DNA of 64,000 bases from Pelargonium x hortorum (lineage: Eukaryota; Streptophyta; Magnoliopsida; Geraniales; Geraniaceae), in assembly GCA_036897525.1 (NCBI GenBank), contig JAYMTJ010000050.1, forward strand, positions 1-64,000, read 5' to 3'. Position numbers and translations under genes: made by a program. Shown piece by piece: positions 10,508 to 25,200 of the stretch (its first letter is position 1; each line of letters begins with the position of its first letter). A model generated the notes under the pieces. The model saw only the letters and a list, made by a program, of their open reading frames with translations, was not told the origin of the DNA and ran no database searches.

Positions 10508-13500
10508 ATGGGGGTTGAGGTCCGGGTAGAAAGTTATTGTAAGATTTAAAGAAGAGTCATAAAAGGCATAAAAATCCGGATAAAGTTTTTTTTCCGTCTT
10601 CCGTTTTTTAGTCAATATTATACCCAATTCTCGGGTTAATTAATGATCTGAAAAAAGGTAGCTAAAGGAAAAGGTTCGATCTTAGTCTTAGCGCGCTCTT
10701 TAAGGGCTCCTATATGAAAAGCTGTTAGAAATGCGCTCTAGTCAAAACTTTCAAAGATATGGGGGGAAGGGTACTTGACTGAGGTACTTCTATAAAAAAC
10801 CCACTCTGATAGTGTAAAATATCAAGTATCCGAATGAAGAAGCGAAAAGCTTATTTTCTAATTCAATAATTATGTAAGCGAGCTAAACGGAATCAAGACA
10901 GCAATAAAAAAAGTCCAGGAATCCTCAACCCGGGTATAAATTCAAGTTTATAAATCATGTAATTCACCAAATTCCTTCCTATTTGCCAAACCGCCGAAAG
11001 AAAAAAGGAAATCTAAACACAAATGAAATCCTGGAAAAAAGGTCCGTAATTGTATTATAAATACAAAAGGGGCTTCTAGGTTAGTAGAGGACAGCACACC
11101 CGTAATATTTGGAAGTAATAGAATTGAAGCCTAAAGATTAAAGATAGGACTAAACCCGCCTTTGAATTTCTTTGGGTAGTACCTTATGGACAACAGATAC
11201 AAATTTAAGAGAAAGCGCTGGCCAAGAAATGTACATAAAATTCTGGTTTTACGAAAAGCGGGCATATGGTAGGTAGTATACGGTATAAAAAAGGGGCGAA
11301 AAGGCTCAAATACTGCAAATTTCACTTTGAAAGGTAAGCAATGCTCGTCTATTTGGGTTTAGAAATTCTTAAGGATTAAGCTCAACAAGTGAAAGGGTAT
11401 TTTGCTTCAACTTTTTTTTACCTAAGAAGGATTTGACTCTTTACCTTTACTGCGGGGCTATAGACACTGGCCAGGGTTTTTCTAACTTTATTTATTCAAA
11501 TTCACGAACTTCAAGTCTCGACAGTCGTAAACTTTAACTTCTTAAGGGGTATTACAAACAAATATTTCATTTGGGAAGCTTTCCTTAGCTATATTTAGCA
11601 GAGCTACCTTTTTTTTTTTTTCTAAGATTAGTATAACGATTAAATAGAAGTAGCCCTGAAGTATAAAATACCAAAAGGGAGGGGTGTAGTTTTCATAAAG
11701 AAATTTTCAGAGTCAAAGGTTCTAAAAAAAAGCTATATGCTTTACGAAAAATTAGAAGCAAGGGTTTATTGCTTTTACTTTGAGGAGTAGCTATAATTCC
11801 CAATATAATCTTTTATTCCTATCGGCACAAATTTATTAGGTTCTAATCCGCGTGTTATATTTAAGAAACTGTATCAGTATACTACTGACCCCCGGCAAAT
11901 GGACCAAACTTGAAATGAAACAAGATTCCCCCAAAAATACAATACATAGTATTCCTTAAATATCAAGGCATACGTACAATCCTAATAACCATTATTATCC
12001 TACTCACTAACTCTTAAAAGTGAAAGACACTCGGTATAGGTATAAAACTACTCTCATAACCTAAAACTTGTGCACCATTACACTCTGTTTTTTTCTTTTA
12101 GAAATTGAATATGAAAGAATTCTCCGATTGTGTAATTGCATAGAATAATGAACTCCGGTAAGAAAAGATACACTCAGAATCTAGGACTCTCTAAACGACT
12201 TTTATTATCGTACATACCCAACAAGCTTACATAACAAGTATTCCTTTAAAGCTTCACTTCTTGAATTAATAATCAATCTGGAACGAGTTTCTATAAAGCC
12301 TAAATTTATTGCTTCCAACTTTAAGAGTTAGACTTCTAGCTAGCTCCTCAACTCAAATAAGGTGCTGCCCGCGGGAATCCTTTAATCATTAATATACAAA
12401 CTTAGGGGTCCTCTTTTCTTTAGGTAGTTAAGACTTTTCCTCTTCAACAACCCCGGGATATAATATATAATAAGGAGAGAACTCAGAGTATCCATAAGCA
12501 TAACAACTTAACACATCCAGAATCTAGCTTCTCACAAGTAAGTAAAAAAAACCTTCTACATTACATTAGACGGGCCAGAGGATTTTTATACTTATTATAA
12601 TAAAACTAAAGTGCAAAAAAATCGCGTTAAGCTTTTTTTTTGAGTAAGTTAGTACATTTCGTCAAGATCTTTACTTTCCATCCCTTGTGGCTTCAAAACT
12701 TGCTTTTACTTTCAAATAGAAATAAGGTTCTTTATCTCTATCTCTTTTAGCAGCAGTAACTAGCAGCCCTTAATTAAGAAGCAGGGATACTTTATTTAAA
12801 TAAACAAGGTTCAGCAGCATTCATCAAATAGAAATCCTATAGTTTAGTTTAGTTTCTTCTTTTCGTTTCGGGTTTCCGTTATCTGGAGATCTTAAATTAA
12901 CCCGGATAGACCGGCAGTAACCCTTAGGACACACTATATTCTATCTAGAAAATCTGAAGACAAACATAACCCAGAAAGTAGTACCCATTGCAACATTTTT
13001 TTTGGATCAGACTAAGTCAAAAGCGAATTCTTGATACCGTAAAAAAACTAACTCGATAGTTCTAAAATAAAAAAAGATGGGGGGGCTCTTGTCCTACAAA
13101 TTTCTATTTTATCTAAAGTTACGAGTGTTTCAGAAATTTCCAGCACTTCTGTTGTAGTTTTATTACTCGAGGGTCACTGCTTTTAGGTAGTAGTTTTAGG
13201 GTACCTAAAGGATCGCTAGCCACAGTCAAAGTATGTAATATTAAGGGGAAGCCTAGCTAAACTTTCTGCTTTAAACCCGAGGATAAGATGCGTAAACCAA
13301 TGGATTTCTATTTGATGTGTTGGTGAAAAAAGTCTTTCAAAGCAGAGGAATGGGATCTCTTGTACTCCTGAGTTTAGAGCAGGTAATAATAAGTAAATGG
13401 GTCTACAATCATCTTTCCCTTCTGTTAGTTTACAATTTGTACAAGTTATTTAGGAACAAGTCAAGGCAAAGCACTTCATTTTCTTCATACGGTTTTAAGT

Positions 13501-15354
13501 TATTTTGCAGTATTATTCAGAAGTTTTTTCATAAACTTTTTACTAAAATCCCAAGGCTCTAGCCGTGTTGCTTATTGAGTATAAAAATTTGCTTTAGGTT
13601 ATACGAAATTTCCTGCCCTCTTGACATTTAAGTAAAGAAATGGTATATAAAATAAACAAGAAAATATTAACATTAGTACAAAATTTGTTCAGTCTCAGCG
13701 GCCTTCTCCATGCATCGAATATTATATGTATTTTTGAAAGTGTCTTAATTCCTCTGTTGTGCGGAGCTCAGTATACCATAAGAAAATTGAATCTAGTGCA
13801 GGATTGAAGTAAACTGATACAAAGGTAAGCTTTTCCAAGCTTAGAGTTAGTCTTGCGTTTATGCATAGCTCGTGTTTGTCTAACTCCAGAAGTAAGAACC
13901 AAAAATCTCTATTTAGTTCTTGTATGGATATGCAGGAAAGCGTGCTCCTAGATTTCTTTTATTCTTGTTGCCAGATTCTACATATTTGTTTTGTTGAAGC
14001 ACTCTTTATTGTAAGGGTTAGTTTTTAGTTTGAAACTACAGGGGAGTTCTCGGGTAGCATTTTACTAATGTTCATGGACTTGTTTCACATCCGCGCCCCC
14101 TTCCGCGTATTGGAGTTCTATATGATTCGCATAAGACTCGATTTCATTGTTTAGATATTTTGGAGTTGGTACGATGCCCATTTTTCTATGTGATTTTTCT
14201 CTTTTCAGTTTGGCAAATATGAGTTTACCGGGTACTTGTAGTTAAAGCAGAGATGCTCATCTTAGTGGGTATAATTACTCCAAATTCTAAAAATACTAAA
14301 TAAAAAAAAAAATATGTTAATATTTATAACTATTATAAGATCTACTTCTTCGTTTAAAGTGGTTAGCCAGTGGTTTTACTTAGGTACAGCTTCTTCTGGA
14401 AGAAAGTGCTGGCATCTCCTGTATCTTAAAACTTTTCTGAATAGAACAAAAGAAAAGGTCTGACTTTGTTCTTTCCTGCAAGTTTTACTTTTAGCTAGAC
14501 AATGTTTAGAAAAGTCAAGAAGAAACACAGTAATTTATAGATTTAGATATTGCAAGCAAAGATCTCATGTGTTCCTTAATAATATAATTAGTAGGATACT
14601 TTTTATATCACTATCTTTTTTTTTAATAACTACATTCCGCTTTGATTTGAGGCAAAGTTTTCCTAATAAAAATCTTAAGATTCTGGGCATTATCATCTCC
14701 TCTAGTCTCTACTAGTTGCTAGTATCCAGTTCGGAAACGGTAAAAGAATTTTGACTTACTCTCAAAAAAAATGTTGTACAAAGCTATACAGGGTTTTTAC
14801 TCCGATATTCCATTCCTAGGCATAGCCGCGTGGTATACCCTTTTAAGTTTGTATTTTATACTTGTATAATTCACACTTCATTGGTTTACTCAAGCTTTCT
14901 ATGCTTTTACAGATTCTCAAATTTGGTGTCTGATTCATGAGATTCTCTTTTCAATTACTAGATTGCCTCCTTGTTTTCGAGAGCTTCTTGTCTATAATTC
15001 TTAGTTCTTCGGAATTTGTAGAAGCTTATTATAAAATTATTATTGTATGAATGGTCTGCTCTTAACTAGTCGCGGGAATTCTTCGATTCTTTGTCATAAA
15101 GGGCCGAGCTATTAACACTTTGCTTCATTTGTCACTTTTATGCTGGCGTGGTGAAAAGTCCCTCTTTTTGGTTTTTCTGTATCTTTTTTTTTAACCTCTA
15201 AGCTAAGTTGTGCTAGTTATAGTAATTAGTAAAGGGAGTCCCTTTAAAAGCTTAGCCTAATTAGATAGAATTTAGTAGAAAATTACCAAGAAGTGATGAC
15301 TGGAAAAGAGTAGGACTTCTTACTATGGAGATAGCTGGCTTTGGTTTGTTTAAT
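10508..15354. other. non-coding AT-rich stretch
   Basis: The longest frame is 81 codons (13317-13562, plus, TTG start), Ser/Leu/Lys-rich and unrecognised. GC-rich palindromes stand out: CCCGGG at 10929-10934 and 12452-12457, and CCCGCGGG at 12368-12375. Between about 13.7 and 14.3 kb the texture turns richer in TTCTTG/CTTC words, similar to the neighbourhood of R1 copies elsewhere, but I could not align it to the R1 landmarks. Confidence 0.6.
12368..12375. repeat. CCCGCGGG palindrome
   Basis: Perfect 8-bp all-GC palindrome in strongly AT-rich surroundings, about 80 bases before a CCCGGG at 12452. It belongs to the set of GC palindromes noted across the window. Confidence 0.7.
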
Positions 15355-15414
15355 ACAAGGGACAAGTCATTTTTACATAATAGGTTCGAATCCATTCTTT
15401 TAGGGCAACCCTAA
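15355..15414 (+). pseudogene. tRNA-like T-loop followed by a 6-bp hairpin
   Basis: TAGGTTCGAATCC at 15381-15393 matches the T-loop/B-box consensus of tRNA genes. Upstream at 15365-15378 is a possible anticodon-loop region (CATTTTTACAT), which if real would suggest TAC (Val), but no flanking stem pairs. Immediately after it TTAGGG-CAA-CCCTAA (15400-15414) forms a perfect 6-bp stem with a 3-base loop. A decayed tRNA is plausible; the hairpin is certain as sequence, its role is not. Confidence 0.25.
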
Positions 15415-18400
15415 TTAAAATTAGTTTCATTTTATTTACTGCTTTTCTTGGGCTTTTGACCTTCCCATACTAAATTACAAAAGTGTGTAGTAAAGAGGTC
15501 CTGGGGAAGCTCCTAGAAGTCATAAGAGTTAGTTGAAGAAGGGTTTTGTATTCTTTGTTTTGTTGTAGCAAGGCAAGTTTATCTTGATGAAAGCTTTCTT
15601 TTCTATAGCAAGCAAATATAGGATAACAAATTCTTTCCATCTCTATATATAGCAGGTTCTGGAGTATGACACTTTATATCTGATTCTCTAACAGAACATA
15701 AGTTTCGAAGGGGCTCTCTTAATCATGACAGATTAGTTCTTTTGTTAATGTGTTAATGGAAACCTTTCTTTAATGGAAAGTATGCTTACATTGACAGTAA
15801 AGACAGAAACACATTCTCTGTAGCTAGTGGAGTACCTACCTAAACAGAGTATCTAAAGGTTATTCAATTTCATCTTTATTTCTAGAATTTCTTGGAATTT
15901 TCTTTATCCTTGAATTGACTAGAAAGTGCAATTGTTTTGGTTTTCTTTCAAAGAGATCATAGATAAGGACTTACTTTGCTTTCAGCCCTGCGTTCCTAGA
16001 GGAGAGGGAGTATAGGATATCCAGGCATTACACATTTATAATAAATAAATAGAGGTGTGTAATAATTATTTTATATACTAACTTGTTTTTAAGTCTCGGT
16101 AATATTAAGGTAACACAAATGGCGGGCGTCTTGAAATGGTATTTGGCCTGCTCCGACTTCAATAATACAGAGTCCTGTCGTAATCTTTTGTAAAGTTTTT
16201 CTTTGTAAGAAAAGTACTTCTACAAATATAGACCTATATCTTTTCGACTAAAACAAAAGGACCTCGTAAGAATAAGAATAGGTAGGGTAGAAGCTGCAAT
16301 AAAGTAAAGTAGGACAGCATCGAAAGACTCTGAATTTATGAAAAAAAAAAAGTGTTTTTAACTCATTAAGATAAGTAACTATAAATAAAATAGGGGAGAT
16401 GTCTAGGAACTCCAATTAGAATTAGAGTAGAGTCAAGAATCCCTGCTGGACTTAATCTTAATATAAACTTTTTTTTTTCTAAGTGAAGTGTTCAGCCTTC
16501 CAGCTACCTGTATCTTTCGGCTATCTATACTATAGAAAAATCTCTATCACTTCCAATACCAATAAAAATCGAAATAGAGCTAGTATAGTACACCTTTACT
16601 ATTAGGTTTAAATAGCCGATACCTTTACCAACATACAACGGTTCAAACGCATTCCATAGTCAAAAATTCCTTCTCTTTATAGAACCTTTAGCCCCAGCAA
16701 GACTTTACTAGATCCTGAGAAAACGAAACAGACCTATCCTCTCTTCATGACTATACTTAAACACTTCTAAGCAGCTAGGCCTTTTAACAAACAACCTGTA
16801 CTCTGTCTTTGGAATCGTATCTTAGGAGCTGCTATACTTGCAGCTGGTACCTATTGGAGCTTTTTTCATACTATTTATAGCTTTTTTTTCTGTAGTACTA
16901 CTTAACTAAGGAAATCCACAGTTGAAAGGATAATCATCACCAGAAATAGAATTGTCTAATTGTAGGGATTTTATAGGCAAATTGAGTAAATAAAGTATAG
17001 AGTAACAAACCTATTTATTAGAGGTAGAGGAGGCTATGACTATATTTTATTATACTCACAAGTAGAGTCTATAAGTAGAAGGGTTTCTCCATATTAAAGA
17101 ATAACACCTCCTGCTTAGTCATTTCGTTACAAGGGTGAAAATCTACCATACATACCTTACACCGGCTATTTTATAAAGGAGTTGCTAGTTTTTGAGAAAT
17201 CCTTACTTAATAGATCCCTTTACTATTATCGTAGAGGGTTTGGGTACAAAAATATAAGGCAATAATTCCAGGGTTCACAAAAAACTCTTTGGTTTAAATT
17301 AGGAGAAATGTTAGCTAGAGAGTTTAACTATAAAAGCTTAACTAACAACGTTTTTAATACCCTATTTCAACAAGAAAATATGTAGCACCCCGGTGGGGGA
17401 TTCTTTTCTATTTAAAATTTTCAAAATAAGAGTCTTTTACTCCTTTCCTTAGCTTTATTAGCTTGATTCATTAAACGAATTGAGGTTCTCTGACCAGATA
17501 GGGTAACCATAGATAGTAGGAGCTATAACTTTCTTCCAAATAAGACCTTGCCTCTGTAGTTTGGCTACCTTTTCGTTGATACATTGATAGATACATTTCA
17601 TTTATCTAACCCTTCACCTTTTATTTTATAGGGTCCCGGAACTTTTCTAGTTTCTACTTCTTTTGTACTTTGGTATGAAAGAAAGAAGCTCCCCTTCACA
17701 TTACCTTTTAACTGCCTTTCAACTAGAACATAGAAACGAAGGCGAACACCAAAGGCAGCCACTATTATCGATTTCCTTTATGGAATGCCTTTAAACACCT
17801 ACCTTATTACACGGACAGACTAGAAAAGCATAGCTATCTGTTAACTTACTTGCTGCAGATACTGGAAAGGACAGATAAAAGCACTAACAACAAGAAGAAC
17901 CAAAAACAGGTAACTCTCTAAAATCAATACAATATCAGTCTTTCTTGTTACTTTACTGAAACACCAACTCAATTCGGTTCGAACCCTTGTTTTTCTTTTC
18001 GATAAGCCTTTGTTCTAATTTCAACTCTTAGTTTTTTTATTTAGTACTAAAGTCTAGATACACTGGAATGGAATACGAGGGAATAGAACTCTTTCTATAT
18101 AAGTAATTCTATATCTACATCAATTTCAAAAAGTTTTGTACCACAAAAAACTTAAAGAAAAGCTTTATTAGTTACTTTGTATCCTTACTTCTAACAAGTT
18201 GTATCCAGTATAAGGGAAATACCTTGAACCAGAGTTGTGCCATTACCAGTCTCGTTTTTAGAGGTTTCCCTCACAAATAAATGAAGTTTTATTGAAAGTG
18301 ATAAGGGTCTGTATGAATGCTAATAGCCTTTTTTAGTTTTGTTTCATTTCTTTAGAATAACATAGAAGGGGTCTCTAATTATAGTGTTAGTAATTCTCTG

Positions 18401-19260
18401 TATATTGTATATAGCTATAGCTTGTCCAAAAACCACGAGGCCTAATTAAGCCAAGCCCCAGGAGCCCGTGTAAAACAAAACTTTGTCTATAGATCATAGC
18501 ATATCCTTTTCCTAAGGCTGTCTGTAAGGTATAGCCCATATAGATGGGATATCCCCTTTGTTTGTCGCGAATTCTTTGACTTTATCTGAGTATGCTTAAG
18601 AAGGGGGGAACTAGTGAAAGAGTCTTGATTAGGAAGAAAAATCCTTAAATTAGTAGAATCCAACTAACTTAGGGCCGCGGGAGGGCAGCCTTAATTAAAA
18701 AGCCAGTACTATTTTAGATCTCTCGTAGATATAAGAAACTATAATCTCATTTTTGTTCTAGAAAAGCCTGTCGGGGTTCTATTATTTGAGAACTGCTCAG
18801 TGGGATATTGTACGCCTCCGTTTTATTTATGGGTTACAGAACTCCTTATTAAAATGCGAATTAGTCCCATATCTCATTTATCAGCACAGTATGATTTTGA
18901 GTACTTTTTTTATTTATATGATTTATATGAATGAAAGGAAATTCTAAATTAGAGAGTGATTATAACAAGGACCTCAAAAGCCCCGGTTAATCTCTTTTTT
19001 TGTCCGTCATCAGCAAGTCATTTTTTTTTAGACTCGGTTAAAGGAAATAGTAGAATACCTTGGATATAAGCAGGCGCTATAGCTGAAGAACAAAAACCAG
19101 GAGCATCGGGATTCCTATATAAGTTTTAAGTAAAAAACTGCGCTTTAATGTTGATAACTCTTTTCTATATATGAATGAATATATTCTCCCAACCGCTTCC
19201 CGCTTTTAATAAAGTAGGCAAAGAGATACTCTATTGATAAAATAGGGGTTATAAGGGTCT

Positions 19261-19280
19261 CCTCCGGTATATCCGGAAGG
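19261..19280. repeat. GC-rich hairpin (TCCGG / CCGGA)
   Basis: TCCGG-TATAT-CCGGA forms a 5-bp stem with a 5-base loop. Outer CC/GG pairs extend it to seven pairs across one bulged A. A compact GC-rich stem-loop in AT-rich DNA, without a following T run, so not called a terminator. Confidence 0.6.
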
Positions 19281-20342
19281 CTACAACTGGTTTTTTTACT
19301 AAGTAGAATCCAGATACATTACATAATTTAAGAGTCCTAAAGTTCCAATTCTCGGCATCCTAAAAAAAGAGCCCCTAATTAAGATTTTCTGTAGTAGCTG
19401 GCAAAGGCGCAGAAATAGATTATTTTAGCATTACACAAAGAGTCCCGTTGTACGAAAGCAGGCCTTTGGTCTTTCTTAGAAAAGAGGGAGCTCTTAAATA
19501 ATTAAAAAGGAGTAGTTAAATACAAGCAAGAATAAGGTCAGATAAGATTCCTGATCGGTTGATTGATACCTGTTCTTGAAACAAAAATAGAGAAGTAAAC
19601 TATAACTTTCTTTAGGTCTTTAGAGAAGCTTTTTTTAGATTAGAATTAGATAAAACTAGCTTTAGATTTCGTTACGAGGATACCCTGTGCGTTTTGAATT
19701 CTTATATAGTATAAGCCGAAATCTATCTTATGAAATCCGTTTTTATACCAAAAAATTTTGAATTCTAGCTTGAAGGTAAATAAATAGAAACCTGCTTTGT
19801 ATTTAATATTGTGAGTATTCCCTTAGTCTTAGTTACGCTATTCAATCAAGAATTAAACTTTACTTTATTTTAAGGAGGAGCTCTTGTAATATACAACCTC
19901 TCCTTAACTGGATTCTATTATTTATATTATCCAAATGCAAAACTCAGTTTCAAGTTAAGACGCGATCGATTCATTGGAAACAAGTACGTTATCCTAGAAC
20001 TAAACGACTCTCGTAAAAAACTTCGTAACCAAAAGGAACAAAGAAACTTACATACAAGCGGTTAACTACTACTGATGAAAGGGGTTTATTCCCAGTTCTA
20101 CAAAAGGATCCTCCTATTATCAGCGGCTTTGTACTTGTTTTTTTTATATTGAACCCTATAGGCTACAGCGCCCCCTTACTTAGCCGGGACTTCTCAGCCT
20201 GGAATACGGAATAAACTTATACTCAGAAGTGCTCGTTTCAGGTTAACACAATTTCGGTACTTAACTTACTGAATTACAGAAAGAAAGAAGTTCTAGAATT
20301 TCAAATTACTTTTTAAGTTTCTATTATACTAAAGGTTCTGGA

Positions 20343-20365
20343 AACCTAATAAAACCTAATAAAGG
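20343..20365. repeat. 10-bp tandem duplication
   Basis: Two adjacent copies of the unit AACCTAATAA, the second differing only in its continuation. It looks like a simple slippage duplication. Confidence 0.7.
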
Positions 20366-22205
20366 ATAATACTATAACTATAACCCTTATACTTTGGACG
20401 CTTACTTGCTAATTAGAGCTTTCATTGAGAATTTAACTGAAATTACCCTACTCCCACAAAAGAGAATACTCGTGTTAGACCCCCTTCCTAGTTTGAGTCT
20501 TGTCAGGAATTAATTCTATATTTAATTAATAATTTTCTTAGAAAGGAATACGTAAAGAAAGGGACTTTATGTTTTTGTTAATAATAGTTTTGTATAGAAT
20601 TTTACTTTATGGGTCTGGGCTTAATAAATCAGAAAAGTATTTACCTTGACATCGGTATATTGGCCAGTTGCTGGGCGTGCGTTAAATGAGTAAGTTCTTT
20701 TCGCGAGGATTGAAAAAAAAAATGAAGTACACAGAAATTTATTTGGTTACAATAAACAATAAGAAGGGCATACAATTAGAATAAATTCTCCTTACGTACA
20801 CTTTGACTCATGTAAGTACGGGAATTGGAGCTATGCTGCTCTGGGTTCAGTCTAACTCAATAAAAAGATTGTATTGTAGTTAGTCTCCCTCAAGCCCTCC
20901 TATTATAGAGCACCTAATCACTTTGTCGTACCGAATCCACAACTGCGTGAGTAATTGTAAGAAAAACCCAAAATTACTAAGATATGACAAATACTGAGTA
21001 GACTCATTTTAAGGTCATTTTTAGGAGTGAGAAATTTTTTTAAGCTGTCCTGATGTTGGCTTCATAAGCATAAAGAAGGTATACCTGTTTCTTTCAACCC
21101 GCCGACCCTTTTCTTTTTTTTTTACGAGGAGCCCCGTAGTCCTGCCCAGAAAATTTGGTAAATAACTAGCCTTAAATAGCTATAGCTAAGGCTTAATTAT
21201 TTATATGGGAAAGAGAGCCCTAACCCTTTTTTTTGGTAGTTATTGCGCTTTAGCAAACCCCGGGAATTGTAATAGATGAAACACCTTACACCAGAAGAAC
21301 CTACTAGAACTGGAAAAAAACTGTCACTAAAATAAAACTTGACTTCATACTTTAAATCTTTAAAAAATAGATATCCACAAAGACTCAAAATTTAAGAAAC
21401 CCCAGGAAATGACCCTTAACGGACCTTGCATAACTACTACCTTAACATACCCAGACTCTTTGAGCTTAAACCTTCTACCAAGATCGAACATACTAGAAAG
21501 TGCTTTTTTTCAGGGCCCCTTTATTAAAAAAAATAGTAATCCTCTCAAGTTCTTAGACTTTTTGAACACCGGGGTTAGCTAACAGGAATCTTTTTTAGAA
21601 AAGACTTAAACTTAAACAAAGCACTTATTTTTTTTCCAAGGTGAAATGAAAAGGGTAGTTGCTCAGAGAGGGGCTGCTAATATATCTTAACAAAGTATAA
21701 ATACTTAAGTTAGTTAACCCCTGGAATCCTATATATAGTAGGACCCTTAAAAGAGAAGCCGTTTTTTCTATGCACTATTAAAAAGGTTCCGGTGTCTAGC
21801 AAGGCAAAGGATAAATAAGAGAAAATTCAAAGAAAACAGTGCATATTATATTGACTTTTCTTACAACTACCCAGGAAAGGTTAGACTCAGTGCTTCTCAA
21901 AGAGGATTTTCCCGTTGTTCTAGAGTTATAGCTTAGGTTCAATTCAACGGTAATACAAGAGCGAAGCTTAATGAGTGTTATTTTTTACTAAAACCTCAAA
22001 AGCTTTAAAACAAGTACCCTTCTATTTAAAGCCAAGCTGCACTACTGAGGAGTAAAGGCGGGTCTCTTCCATGTTTTTAATTACATGTACACCCTGTGTG
22101 ACAGACAGTACTTTAAAAAGCTAATTCGCAAGTAAAAGTTTCCTGTTAGTCTATTTCTTATCTTATAAAAGTGTAACGGATCCTCTTACTATTTTATTGC
22201 CCCGT

Positions 22206-22272
22206 ATTCTCCTGAGTTTGACCCACTTTCATAAGGCGCTAGTCCTTGGTTCAAATCCAGTACCATTTTAGA
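22206..22272 (+). pseudogene. elongator tRNA-Met-like relic (CAT anticodon)
   Basis: CACTTTCATAAGGCGC followed by AGTC and TTGGTTCAAATCCA reproduces, in order, the anticodon arm, variable loop and T-arm of plastid-type elongator trnM(CAU). In the anticodon stem three of five pairs form; in the T stem the inner four pair (one G-T). The would-be acceptor tail ACCATTT has no partner upstream, and the D-arm region (CTCCTGAGTTTGA) is only loosely recognisable. What is seen is the ordered motif set; that it descends from a trnM copy is inferred. The broken acceptor and D arms argue against a functional gene. Confidence 0.5.
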
Positions 22273-25200
22273 GTTCAACGGAGAACTTCGATTAAAGGAA
22301 CGTACTAAACTCTGTATTGTATATTGTACGAAATTCCTAGAGCTATCTTTACCCGGAACTCCAGCAAATCTAACTTACATTTAGCAGTTTAAAGGCGCAG
22401 TTGCTTTTTAGGGTTAAAACTTTGACTTAGAATTAGTAAAGAGACTCATTTAGTTTTATACTTCTCGCTTTTAGGGCACTTTGGCTATGCAGCAAGATTA
22501 AAATGAGATTCTTGAAGTAGACTTCCTTTAGCAACCCGTGGAGTAGTAAGAGACTGGGAAAAAAGGCAGCGGCACAAGGTACCTCTTATAGTAGTAGAAT
22601 TCCAGATAGAAGAAAGCTCTTTATCTAGTAGTTTCCAGGTTTGTGTTTCTCGAGCATTTAACGATGTTACAATGTGAAAATTATATCAAAATACCTCCTT
22701 TTCGAAATAACATAATTAAACAAATATTTCTTGATTAGCTTTTCTTTTCAGGTTTCCTAAATTAAAGTTCATTCTATATACCGCGAATAGAAACAACTTC
22801 CGCATAAAAGGAAGAACGGATGGCTAACGTTTGCTTGTAAGAAAGAGAGCTTCTCGTCTTTGCTTGGATTTCTTTAGTCTACTCTATTGTTATTTTAAAA
22901 GAAGAACTTACTAAAGCTATAGAATACCCCGAGAAGCTTAAGATTTTCTTTTTCTTACTGGAATACCCACCACTATCTGTCCATTAGGGGAAAGAACAAG
23001 CAAAAATTATAATAGAATTACTTCTGTTGTTAGAGCTCAGAAATTTAGGACCCCTTTTCACAAAAATCGCAGACATGAACTCGTTTATCAACATCTGTCA
23101 TTCTATACGTTCTTTTTTCTCCTTACCTTTAGGCCCCCCTTTCCTATTCACTAGAGCTGCTACCCGGTTTAGTTAGCATAGGTAAATCTCTTGTGAAAAT
23201 AATTACAACGTATTAGCTAAAACCAGTCTGTCGAATCCCAGAAAGCGTTCTGCACAATTAAACCTTCCACCAAGTTCCTAAAATATCTAAGCTTTATTTG
23301 TTAGGTAAAACTGGGGCTGGGAAATAAATGAGACAAAATCCCCTTAATTGTAAACGGATTCTATGGCCTTTTTAGTGAGCTAAAACCTGACTTAAGAGCC
23401 TTCAACGTTTGCTTGGGTAAACAATTTTCGGCTAATATCTTTCTATGATAGAGGTACCCTAAAACCCCTTTCATTAACTTTATAGTCATTTCTCTTACTT
23501 AACCGGCACCCCTGTTGAACACTATTATCCTTTAAAATTACACTTGGTTTTAGTAGAATAAAAGTAAGTAAGAGAGCTTTTTTTTAGTTTTGCTTGCAGA
23601 GCTTCTTACTTAATCTGGAACAGTTGAAGTAGTTTGGGTCGGAACTCAAGTCCGAGTCAAAAAGTATGCTGCAGTTTTATGCTATAAGCAGTCCTTTCCT
23701 TGTATTATGCAGTTACTCGTTATAATAAAGTCAATTTAACTTCGACTAAAAAATGAAGCTCTTAAACAAGGAAATTAAACACCTATATTATGTTATATAA
23801 AATTCTTGTAAGAAAACACCACTTATTCATAGCTAAAAAGCACCCATCTCTATTTTTTTAACGCTTTATAGAAAATGCGTTACTTTAGGATAGGAATCCC
23901 CGCAATACTAACACAAGAGATTCTAGAGTTATATTACAAGTACTTGTTTTGGGACTAAAACCCTACGGAATCCTTTTATATCCTAGGTATCTCTTTGGCT
24001 CAGGATCCTTGTCTAGGGAATATTTGTCCCAATCTAGAAGGACTCCTGACCCAGGGGTTTCTAGATTCTAGTTTGTTTAGGGTTGTCTTCTCTTAGAAAT
24101 CTTATAAAGCATAATAGTACGTGGTCGGTGTAAGCATAAGTAATACGTTTGCCCTTTCACGTATTTCATACTAAAGGTTACTTCTCGAATAGTATAGAAA
24201 GAGGAGCGCGGTTAATAACGGCTGCGTTTTTTTTTTATTTAAGAACCTCAATATTTTTATAGTTAGGGCTACCCTACTAGATCTAAAAAATCCTTAGATT
24301 AGTCTAGTACAGCATTGTTAGGGTTTACCCCCTTGTAGATAACGTACGAATATGCTTATTTTGGAATTGAAAATATGTAAGAATTACCGAGTCGTTGGTA
24401 TTAAGGGATACAGCAATATAAAGGTTAACCGATACTTTACACTTTGTAAAGCGAGAATTCTTTCTTGTGCATGTCATGCTTAGATATATCTAAAATATTG
24501 GAACACGCTCTTACACAGTACCCATATTTAAAACTATTATACGGAGTATACTAATTTAAGCTGCCAAACTATGTAAATACTCCTAGCGTACAATAATATT
24601 TTACTAAAAGTATAAGGTTTTAAATGTTGTTGAAGCGGCCTAAATAGGGAGCAATTAGGTTTGGATATCTTCCTTTTTCCCCTGAATGAATGCTAGTGAT
24701 ATACTATATTTTTGAATGGCGTTGTTTCAAATTCTAAACTAATCTTTTCTATTTGTCAAGCAGTAATTCTTAGGTTTATGTAATGTATTACGAAAACTTA
24801 TTATAAATATTTTATATATTAAACAGAGCTAGTATTTTAATATGGGATTCCGACTTGTAATCTACTGTAGATCGCAAAGTGAAATAAAATGATGAAGTTA
24901 ACCCTGACGAAAATCGTCTATTTTTTTTTGGTTTAGGTGTCTCCGAGTTAAAATACACATAACCATAGCCAAATCTCTTAAAACTCCTAGGGTCAAATTA
25001 TCTAAACAAGGATAAAGAGGGCTCCTTAGACAGTAGATTTAGTCGTTTAAAGATAAAAAAAGCAGGACATGTGGGACCCCGAGAAAGTCGTAAAAGAACC
25101 CCTTGCGTTAATACAAAAGCAATTCCCTACGATAGGAGACACTTACCTTACAGGTGTATTAAATTTAATATATAATTGCAGGACTTAGAACCAAGGACTT

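Larger units (their letters stand above)
15415..22205. other. non-coding AT-rich stretch
   Basis: Only one frame above 60 codons was found (21197-21388, minus, 63 codons), with no family resemblance. Contents: a short hairpin at 19261-19280, a 10-bp tandem duplication at 20343-20365, CCCGGG at 21259-21264, and several A or T runs of 9-10 bases. No RNA gene or mobile element could be supported. Confidence 0.6.

Noticed and set aside
16621-16655. CAACGGTTCAAACGC, resembling either a group II intron domain V end or a T-loop
   Set aside because: No GAGCCG-type partner strand upstream to form domain V, and no tRNA stem around it.
17970-17995. CGGTTCGAACC, T-loop-like
   Set aside because: The word is itself a near-palindrome and no anticodon or acceptor arm lies at tRNA spacing on either strand.
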